This document shows, one piece after another, positions 1 through 6,172 of a stretch of 6,529 nt of DNA. The notes under the pieces are model-generated. The model searched no databases. It worked only from the letters and a program-made list of their open reading frames with translations, and was not told the origin of the DNA. A program made the translations under genes and the position numbers. This DNA is from an uncultured Gammaproteobacteria bacterium. GTDB taxonomy: Bacteria; Pseudomonadota; Gammaproteobacteria; Pseudomonadales; UBA5518. The stretch lies in contig CAIXOY010000135.1 in assembly GCA_903921135.1 (NCBI GenBank), positions 1 to 6,529 on the forward strand, written 5' to 3'. Position 1 is the first letter of the stretch; each line of letters begins with the position of its first letter.

Positions 1-123
1 ATTGGCAAAAGCGTTCCGTTATGTTGGCCCGACGACCGGGCGAGATCGGGGGGCATTCTCCCACAGGCCCCGAACGCTTTGCACCCGGATCCTCACCACC
101 TCTCCCGCAGGGTTGCTTCACCT
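1..123. other. Upstream region of fur, no convincing promoter
   Basis: This stretch precedes fur and holds no supportable gene. A TTGGCA (2-7) and a TATGTT (20-25) are seen on the + strand, but they lie only 12 bp apart, too close for a sigma-70 promoter. No Fur box of the GATAAT type is visible. In Pseudomonas and related bacteria the gene upstream of fur is the divergent bamE (omlA); if that holds here, it begins beyond the left edge. Only a weak AGGG (109-112) stands in for a ribosome binding site before the fur ATG. Confidence 0.4.
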
Positions 124-549
124 ATGGACCGCAAGGACGACACCGGCCTGAAAAAGGCAGGGCTCAAGGTCACGCTGCCGCGGCTGAAGATTCTCCAGAT
201 CCTCGAGTCCCGTCCGGAAGAGCGCCAGCACATGAGCGCCGAAGACGTCTACCGCGCGCTCCTCGAGGCCGGTGACGATGTCGGCCTTGCCACGGTCTAT
301 CGCGTGCTCACGCAGTTCGAGCAGGCCGGGCTCGTCGAGCGGCACAACTTCGAGGGCGGGCATTCGGTGTTCGAGCTGGTGCGCGGCGAGCACCACGACC
401 ATATGGTCTGTGTCGATACCGGCCGCGTGATCGAGTTCTTCGACCCGGAGATCGAGCGCCTGCAGCGCGTGATCGCCGAGCGTCACGGCTTCCGCATCGT
501 GGGGCACAGCATGGTGCTCTACGTGAAGGAGCGCCCCGACACGCCCTGA
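124..549 (+). CDS. fur: Ferric uptake regulator Fur
   Basis: A 141-aa cytoplasmic metal-responsive repressor that, with Fe2+ bound, dimerises on Fur boxes and silences iron-uptake genes. The N-terminal winged helix is clear: LKKAGLKVTLPRLKIL (9-24) and the recognition-helix segment GLATVYRVLTQF (54-65). The dimerisation and metal domain has RHNFEGGHSVFEL (73-85), HHDH (90-93) and later His121 and His128. The CXXC that binds structural zinc in E. coli Fur reads C-V-D-T here (96-99), so only one Cys remains in the protein; Pseudomonas Fur has the same CVDT. The start is the ATG at 124, because family similarity begins there; an in-frame TTG at 79 would add 15 unconserved residues. The RBS is weak. 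The gene ends flush against convergent recN. The identification is secure; Zur or PerR is unlikely given how closely the sequence follows gammaproteobacterial Fur. Confidence 0.96.
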   Translation: MDRKDDTGLKKAGLKVTLPRLKILQILESRPEERQHMSAEDVYRALLEAGDDVGLATVYRVLTQFEQAGLVERHNFEGGHSVFELVRGEHHDHMVCVDTGRVIEFFDPEIERLQRVIAERHGFRIVGHSMVLYVKERPDTP

Positions 550-552
550 TCA
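547..552. other. Back-to-back stop codons of fur and recN in TGATCA
   Basis: The palindrome TGATCA contains the fur stop (TGA, 547-549, + strand) directly followed by the recN stop (TGA on the - strand, 552-550). There is no intergenic base, so no dedicated terminator can lie between the genes. Each transcript must end inside the neighbour's coding sequence or run antisense to it. Confidence 0.93.
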
Positions 553-2223
553 GCCGGCGGCGGTCTGGAGCATCTCTTTGGCGTGTGCGCGGGTCTTGGC
601 CGTCAGGTTGCGGCCCCCGATCATGCGGGCGATTTCTTCTACCCGATCGTTGCCTGACAAGGCCTCGAGGCTCGCGCTCGTCACCCCGTCGGTTACCGTT
701 TTCGCGGCCCGCAAGTGATGGATCCCGCGTGCGGCCACTTGTGCAAGGTGCGTGACGCAGAGCACCTGCGCGTGTCGGCCGAGTTCCTGCAACAGGCTGC
801 CCACTGCATCGGCCGTGGCGCCGCCGATGCCTACATCCACCTCGTCGAAGATCACGGTGGGCGTGGTGGAGCGGCTGGCGGTGATCACCTGGATCGCCAG
901 GCTGATGCGCGAGAGCTCGCCGCCGGAGGCGATGCGCGCGAGCGGCCCGGGTGTGGCGCCCGGGTTCGTGGCCACCATGAATTCGATCTGTTCCGTACCG
1001 TGGGGCGATGGGTCCTTGCCGCTCCCCGGCGTGACCGCGATCTCGAAGCGGCAGGCGCCCATGCCCAGGAATGCCAGTTGCTCGCCCACCCGCTCCGAGA
1101 CCTCTGCCGCGGCTCGCCGCCGTGCGGTGCCAAGCGCCTTGGCCTCGGTGGCCCATGCCGCGCGCAGGGTGTCGAGTTGCCCGGCAAGCTGCCCGATACG
1201 CGCGTCCGAGCCTGCTATGCCGCGTTCTTCGTCCTGCAGGCGTTGCTGCAGGGCCGGGAGTTCGGCGGGCGTCACGCGGTGCTTGCGGGCGAGTTGGTAG
1301 ATCAGCGAGAGCCTTGCTTCCACCGCGGCGAGCGCCGCCGGGTCGGATTCGATGGTGTCGCCCAGATGCAGCAGTTCGCGGCGCGCTTCCTCGACCTGTA
1401 TCGCTGCCGAGGAGATCAGGTCGCGCAGGCCCTCGGCGCGTGTTCCAAGCGGTTGCAGCACGGCGGTCATGGTGCTGGCCTTGCGCAGCAGTGCGAGCAG
1501 TCCGCCGCGCTCGTCGCCCTCGCAGAGTGCCAGCAGTGCCTGCACCTGCGTGCCCAACTCACCCGCGTTGGCGAGCAGGCGCTGACGGGACTCCAGTGCC
1601 TCCGTCTCGCCCTCCGAAAGGCCAAGTTCCTGCAATTCCTGCAACTGGTAGCGCAGCAGTTCGCGACGGTCTTCGCGCTCGCGGGCGCCGGCTTCGAGTG
1701 CCGCGAGTTCGTCCCGGCAATCGCGCCAGGCCGCATAGGCCGTGGCAACGGCCCGCGCGCGCGGCGCCTGCCCGCCCACATCGTCCAGCACCTGCTGTTG
1801 CGTGGCGCGGCTGAGGAGCGCGTGGTGCTCGTGCTGGGCGTGCATGTCGACCAGCAGATCGCCGAGGGATTTGAGATCGGCCAGCGTTGCCGCCTGCCCG
1901 TTGACCCAGGCCCGCGAGCGGCCGTCGCGCGTCATCACGCGGCGCAGCACGCAGGACTCTTCCTGCTCCAATGAACGCTCCGCGAGCCAGGCCTGCGCGG
2001 CGGGCGTGGCCGAGACATCGAACTCCGCGCTCACCTCGAGCCGCTCGGCGCCCTCGCGCAGGGCGCGGGCGTCGGCCCGGTTGCCGATGGCGAGCCCCAG
2101 GGCATCGAGCACGATGGATTTGCCCGCACCGGTCTCGCCCGTGATCACGCAGAAGCCCCCCTCGAGCTCGAGGTCGAGGGTGGCGATGAGGCTGTGATTG
2201 CGGATGGCAAGGGAGCGCAGCAT
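550..2223 (-). CDS. recN: DNA repair protein RecN (SMC-like ATPase)
   Basis: A 557-aa cytoplasmic SMC-family ATPase that acts early in recombinational repair of double-strand breaks (E. coli RecN: 553 aa). The ATPase head is split. The N-terminal part has Walker A GETGAGKS (29-36); the C-terminal part has the ABC signature ASGGELSR (432-439), Walker B TVIFDEVD with Asp460 and Glu461, and the H-loop VTHLAQVA with His492. Between them lies a Glu/Leu/Arg-rich coiled-coil region, with the family motif MHAQHEHH near its start. The start chosen is the ATG at 2223, giving MLRSLAIRNHSLI, which aligns with the RecN N-terminus. An ATG at 2241 adds six residues, and the frame stays open much further upstream only as the antisense of hrcA. 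No good ribosome binding site precedes the ATG. The C-terminus is TAAG rather than the LAA-type end of E. coli RecN. It converges with fur and diverges from hrcA. Confidence 0.96.
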   Translation of the reverse strand: MLRSLAIRNHSLIATLDLELEGGFCVITGETGAGKSIVLDALGLAIGNRADARALREGAERLEVSAEFDVSATPAAQAWLAERSLEQEESCVLRRVMTRDGRSRAWVNGQAATLADLKSLGDLLVDMHAQHEHHALLSRATQQQVLDDVGGQAPRARAVATAYAAWRDCRDELAALEAGAREREDRRELLRYQLQELQELGLSEGETEALESRQRLLANAGELGTQVQALLALCEGDERGGLLALLRKASTMTAVLQPLGTRAEGLRDLISSAAIQVEEARRELLHLGDTIESDPAALAAVEARLSLIYQLARKHRVTPAELPALQQRLQDEERGIAGSDARIGQLAGQLDTLRAAWATEAKALGTARRRAAAEVSERVGEQLAFLGMGACRFEIAVTPGSGKDPSPHGTEQIEFMVATNPGATPGPLARIASGGELSRISLAIQVITASRSTTPTVIFDEVDVGIGGATADAVGSLLQELGRHAQVLCVTHLAQVAARGIHHLRAAKTVTDGVTSASLEALSGNDRVEEIARMIGGRNLTAKTRAHAKEMLQTAAG

Positions 2224-2229
2224 GCGCGG

Positions 2230-2259
2230 GTTATACCCCATCGCCGCGCGTGTCGTCAC
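2230..2259 (-). promoter_or_regulatory. Candidate sigma-70 promoter of recN, possibly leaderless
   Basis: On the - strand, TATAAC (2235-2230, five of six to TATAAT) is preceded at 18 bp by GTGACG (2259-2254, four of six to TTGACA). The -10 ends six bases before the recN ATG, so a normal start site would fall on or next to the A of ATG. It is one of the few AT-rich spots in this 108-bp region. No CTGT-N8-ACAG LexA box overlaps it. Confidence 0.45.
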
Positions 2260-2286
2260 GGGGCTTCCGGGCAGGGCTGCGGGCGG

Positions 2287-2295
2287 TGCTAGAAT
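2287..2295 (+). promoter_or_regulatory. Candidate extended -10 promoter of hrcA
   Basis: TGC-TAGAAT is an extended -10 element (TGN followed by a hexamer that matches TATAAT at five of six). No good -35 is seen at 16-19 bp, which is usual for extended -10 promoters. Transcription would start near 2302 and give a leader of about 30 nt. The motif looks like a housekeeping (sigma-70) promoter, unlike the sigma-32 promoters before grpE and dnaK. Confidence 0.45.
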
Positions 2296-2331
2296 CCGGC
2301 CGATCCCCTCTACCGGACACCGCGCCAGCGC

Positions 2332-3369
2332 ATGAACGGGCTCAGCCTGACCGACCGCGAGCAGCATTTGCTGCGCACCCTCGTGCGGATGTACATCCGC
2401 GAGGGGCAGCCGGTGGGCTCGCGCACGCTGGTGCAGGAGAGCGGCGTCCCGGTCAGCCCCGCCACGGTGCGCTCGGTAATGGCCGAGCTCGAGAGCCGCG
2501 GCTTCGTGCAGACGCCGCATACCTCCGCGGGTCGCGTGCCCACCGCCCGGGCCTACCGGTTTTTCATCGATACGCTCGTGACCATGCAGTCCCTGCACGA
2601 CGCCGAACTGCAGGACATCCGCCTCCAGCTCGACCCGGACAAGACCACGCCCGAACTGGTGACGGCCGCGTCGAACCTGCTCTCGCGCATCACCCACCAG
2701 ACGGGCCTGGTCACCGTGCCGCGCGCCGACGAGGGGAGCCTGCGCCATGTCGAGTTCCTGCCGCTCTCGGGACACCGGCTGCTGGTGATCCTCGTGCTCG
2801 ACCAGCGCGAGGTGCAGAACCGCATCATCCATACCGACCGCGAATACGACGAGATCGAGCTGCGCACCGCGGCCAACTACCTCAACAACCGCTTCGCCGG
2901 AGTGCCCATCGAGCGCATCCGCGAAGACCTGCTGCAGGCGATGCGCGATACCCGCGCCAGCATCGACAGCCTGCTGGACGGTGCCATCTCGCTCGCCAGC
3001 CGCGCGCTGCTGCCCGAAGGGCGCGAAGCCGGCTACGTGGTGGCAGGGCAGGCGCACCTGCTAGACACCGCCCATGGCGACAACATGCCCCGGCTGCGCG
3101 AGCTCTTCGAGGCCTTCCAGCAGCAGAAAGACCTTCTGCACCTGATGGAGCGCAGCGCCCGCGCCGACGGTGTGCAGATCTTCGTGGGCGAGGAGGCGGG
3201 CTTCGGTCCGCTTGTGGATTTCAGCCTCATCACCGCGCCCTACCAGACCTCCGGGCGCACCGTGGGCGTGCTCGGGGTCATCGGCCCTACCCGCATGCCC
3301 TACGAGCGCGTGATCCCGGTGGTGGACATCACTGCGCGCATGCTGAGCGCTGCCCTGCGGGGCAGCTGA
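2332..3369 (+). CDS. hrcA: Heat-inducible transcription repressor HrcA
   Basis: A 345-aa repressor, normal length for the family, that binds the CIRCE operator as a dimer and blocks chaperone operons; in other species its active form depends on GroEL. The N-terminal winged helix is well conserved: REGQPVGSRTL (23-33), the recognition-helix segment SPATVRSVM (42-50) and TPHTSAGRVPT (61-71), followed by YRFFID (75-80). The central GAF-like and dimerisation parts continue to the end-of-family signatures VQIFVGEE (281-288) and GVLGVIGPTRMPYERVI (312-328). Ser48 stands where most homologues I recall have Asn (ATIRN). The only good start is the ATG at 2332; its ribosome binding site is poor. It is the first gene of the rightward chaperone cluster, 90 bp before grpE, and lies upstream of both sigma-32-type promoters. 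Confidence 0.96.
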   Translation: MNGLSLTDREQHLLRTLVRMYIREGQPVGSRTLVQESGVPVSPATVRSVMAELESRGFVQTPHTSAGRVPTARAYRFFIDTLVTMQSLHDAELQDIRLQLDPDKTTPELVTAASNLLSRITHQTGLVTVPRADEGSLRHVEFLPLSGHRLLVILVLDQREVQNRIIHTDREYDEIELRTAANYLNNRFAGVPIERIREDLLQAMRDTRASIDSLLDGAISLASRALLPEGREAGYVVAGQAHLLDTAHGDNMPRLRELFEAFQQQKDLLHLMERSARADGVQIFVGEEAGFGPLVDFSLITAPYQTSGRTVGVLGVIGPTRMPYERVIPVVDITARMLSAALRGS

Positions 3370-3389
3370 AACCCCTCGGCCGACGGGCA

Positions 3390-3404
3390 GGCCTTGAAAA
3401 GGCC
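3390..3404. repeat. Inverted repeat GGCCTT-GAA-AAGGCC over the grpE -35
   Basis: Perfect 6-bp arms flank a 3-nt centre, 20 bp after the hrcA stop. It contains the whole CTTGAAA box of the grpE heat-shock promoter. In RNA reading through from hrcA it could form a short hairpin, but no T-run follows, so it is not a standard terminator. Part of the symmetry comes from the promoter motif itself (CTT-GAA-AAG). Confidence 0.6.
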
Positions 3405-3420
3405 GCCAGTGCCCCCATCT
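3393..3420 (+). promoter_or_regulatory. Sigma-32 heat-shock promoter of grpE
   Basis: CTTGAAA (3393-3399), a 13-bp spacer and CCCCATCT (3413-3420) match the RpoH consensus CTTGAAA-N(11-16)-CCCCATNT in full. Transcription should start near 3427, giving a leader of about 33 nt before the grpE GTG. It makes grpE, and by read-through dnaK, heat-inducible without hrcA. It also shows that the in-frame TTG at 3394 lies in the -35 box and is not a start codon. Confidence 0.87.
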
Positions 3421-3450
3421 ACGCCTGATCCCGACCTTTCCCGTACCCAC

Positions 3451-3455
3451 GGAGG
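3451..3455 (+). promoter_or_regulatory. Ribosome binding site of grpE
   Basis: GGAGG lies four bases before a GTG at 3460. It is the strongest Shine-Dalgarno sequence in the window and settles the start of grpE at GTG, not at an upstream TTG. Confidence 0.85.
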
Positions 3456-3459
3456 CACC

Positions 3460-4002
3460 GTGTCCGACGACAACAGCACGCAACACGACGGCATCGATCC
3501 GTCCGCCGAAGGCGCCGATCCTGCCGCACAGATCGAGCAACTGCGCCAGCAACTCGCCGCCGCCGAAGACCGGGCCCTGCGCGTCCAGGCCGAGGCCCAG
3601 AACATGGTCCGCCGCGCCGAGCGTGACGTCGAGAACGCGCGCAAGTTCGCGCTCGAGCGTTTTGCCGGTTCGCTGTTGCCGGTGCTCGACAACCTGGAGC
3701 GAGCGCTCGCCGCCATGGGCGAACCCTCCGAAGCCACCCGCGCGCTCGGCGAGGGCGTGCAGCTCACGCTGAAGAGCTTCCTCGACGTGTTGCAGAAATT
3801 CGACGTGCAATCGGTGGATCCGACCGGGCAGACGTTCAACCCCGAACTCCATCAGGCGATGGCCATGATCGAGCAGCCCGCGGTGGCGCCCAACTCGGTG
3901 GTGCAGGTGATGCAGAAGGGCTACACGCTGAACGGCCGCCTGCTGCGACCGGCGATGGTGGTGGTGGCAAAGCCTGCCCCGCGCATCGACGAAACCGCCT
4001 GA
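3460..4002 (+). CDS. grpE: Nucleotide exchange factor GrpE
   Basis: A 180-aa cytoplasmic cofactor that releases ADP from DnaK and so drives client release in the Hsp70 cycle. After an acidic, probably disordered N-terminus (1-20) comes the long dimerisation helix, with heptad-like Gln/Leu/Ala repeats (about 23-65). Next are the four-helix-bundle signature LLPVLDNLERAL (72-83) and the C-terminal beta-wing that contacts DnaK, with FNPELHQAM (126-134) and QKGYTLNGRLLRPAMVVVAK (152-171). All family hallmarks and the usual length are present. The GTG start is supported by the GGAGG just upstream; starting at the in-frame TTG would add 22 residues encoded by promoter DNA. dnaK follows after 106 bp, behind a promoter of its own. 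Confidence 0.96.
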   Translation: MSDDNSTQHDGIDPSAEGADPAAQIEQLRQQLAAAEDRALRVQAEAQNMVRRAERDVENARKFALERFAGSLLPVLDNLERALAAMGEPSEATRALGEGVQLTLKSFLDVLQKFDVQSVDPTGQTFNPELHQAMAMIEQPAVAPNSVVQVMQKGYTLNGRLLRPAMVVVAKPAPRIDETA

Positions 4003-4007
4003 GGCGC

Positions 4008-4035
4008 CTTGAAAAGCCCGGAACCGGGCCAATAT
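4008..4035 (+). promoter_or_regulatory. Second sigma-32-type promoter, before dnaK
   Basis: CTTGAAA (4008-4014) is a perfect heat-shock -35, repeated from the grpE promoter as CCTTGAAAAG. After the same 13-bp spacer stands GCCAATAT (4028-4035), five of seven defined positions of CCCCATNT. Transcription would start near 4042, giving a leader of about 65 nt. It would supply extra dnaK transcript beyond read-through from grpE. The -10 is weaker than that of grpE. Confidence 0.66.
4016..4029. repeat. Palindrome GCCCGG-AA-CCGGGC in the dnaK promoter spacer
   Basis: Perfect 6-bp arms around a 2-bp centre fill nearly the whole stretch between the -35 and -10 boxes of the putative dnaK promoter, 13 bp after the grpE stop. 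In grpE read-through RNA it could fold as a 5-bp GC hairpin with a GAAC loop. No U-tract follows, so a terminator is unlikely. It could be a protein-binding site, or chance in GC-rich DNA. Confidence 0.6.
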
Positions 4036-4044
4036 CTCTGGTCA

Positions 4045-4071
4045 TTAGCGAAACAGCAGCGGTTCGGCTAC
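4045..4071. promoter_or_regulatory. Degenerate CIRCE-like operator before dnaK
   Basis: The CIRCE consensus is TTAGCACTC-N9-GAGTGCTAA, 27 bp. Here TTAGCGAAA (4045-4053), 9 bases, then TTCGGCTAC (4063-4071) keep the outer arms TTAGC and GCTA(C) at nine of ten positions with exact spacing, while the inner ACTC/GAGT is lost. As an inverted repeat in its own right it pairs at six of nine positions. It starts about 3 bp after the predicted transcription start, a usual place for CIRCE. The right arm also belongs to the leader hairpin at 4059-4085, which could explain part of it. Confidence 0.35.
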
Positions 4072-4085
4072 GGTAGCCGCCCCGC
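4059..4085 (+). other. Stem-loop in the dnaK leader
   Basis: CGGCTA (4065-4070) and TAGCCG (4074-4079) pair perfectly around a CGG loop. A lower stem, GCGG (4059-4062) with CCGC (4082-4085), stacks below a 2x2 internal loop. The structure ends 13 bases before the Shine-Dalgarno sequence, so it does not mask the start; a role in transcript stability is more likely than thermosensing. Confidence 0.5.
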
Positions 4086-4098
4086 TCCCAAGGGAAAC

Positions 4099-4103
4099 GG
4101 AGA
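4099..4103 (+). promoter_or_regulatory. Ribosome binding site of dnaK
   Basis: GGAGA five bases before the ATG at 4109 is a good Shine-Dalgarno sequence and fits strong translation of an abundant chaperone. Confidence 0.8.
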
Positions 4104-4108
4104 CTCAG

Positions 4109-6046
<1,938 letters not shown>

Positions 6047-6052
6047 TGCCGC

Positions 6053-6079
6053 GGGGATGATCGCGCAGGTCGCGACCCC
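6053..6079 (+). other. Stem-loop just after dnaK
   Basis: TCGCG (6061-6065) pairs with CGCGA (6071-6075) around a 5-nt loop. Beyond a 4-nt bulge (ATGA), GGGG (6053-6056) pairs with CCCC (6076-6079). It begins six bases after the dnaK stop and is not followed by a T-run. It could protect the dnaK 3' end from exonucleases. Confidence 0.5.
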
Positions 6080-6098
6080 TGGCAGGCAAGGGTAGAGC

Positions 6099-6132
6099 GG
6101 GCCGGCTCCGGGGCAACCTCCGGCGCCGGCCT
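6099..6132 (+). terminator. Strong hairpin between dnaK and dnaJ, no U-tract
   Basis: GGCCGGC (6100-6106) pairs with GCCGGCC (6125-6131). After one T/C mismatch, CCGG (6108-6111) pairs with CCGG (6120-6123), and a G-T and a G-C pair can close a CAAC tetraloop; G6099-T6132 may add a base pair. This is the strongest inverted repeat in the window. What follows is CGTGTATTTG, a poor U-tract, so it is better read as an attenuator or processing site that lowers dnaJ relative to dnaK than as a full terminator. Confidence 0.6.
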
Positions 6133-6172
6133 CGTGTATTTGCGGACAGGCAAGCGCTGACGGATACCAACG

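Noticed and set aside
1..30. TTGGCA and TATGTT as a fur promoter.
   Set aside because: The spacing is 12 bp, outside the range for sigma-70, and the -10 matches at only four of six positions.
21..275. Small 84-aa frame overlapping the start of fur.
   Set aside because: It overlaps fur out of frame, is Arg/Pro/Gly-rich and has no clear RBS.
715..1974. Plus-strand open frame of 419 aa opposite recN.
   Set aside because: It is complementary to conserved recN coding sequence including the ATPase motifs, and its composition is that of a GC-rich shadow frame.
2284..2292. GGTGCTAG as a right half of CIRCE before hrcA.
   Set aside because: GTGCTA matches the right arm, but the left arm nine bases upstream matches at only three of nine positions. 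The string is better explained by the extended -10 TGC-TAGAAT.
2295..2385. CGGCCGA shared by the hrcA leader and the hrcA-grpE spacer as a common operator.
   Set aside because: It is a short GC string expected by chance in such DNA, and it is absent from the same position before dnaK.
2224..3057. Upstream extension of the recN frame to 835 aa on the minus strand.
   Set aside because: It runs antisense through most of hrcA and across the promoter region. RecN similarity begins at the ATG at 2223 and the length from there fits the family.
2250..3428. 392-aa frame overlapping hrcA on the same strand.
   Set aside because: Arg/Ala/Pro-rich translation typical of an out-of-frame reading. The HrcA frame has full family similarity over the same DNA.
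3394..4002. Longer grpE reading frame from a TTG start (202 aa).
   Set aside because: The TTG is the centre of the CTTGAAA box of the sigma-32 promoter, and GGAGG lies just before the GTG at 3460. The extra 22 residues resemble no GrpE N-terminus.
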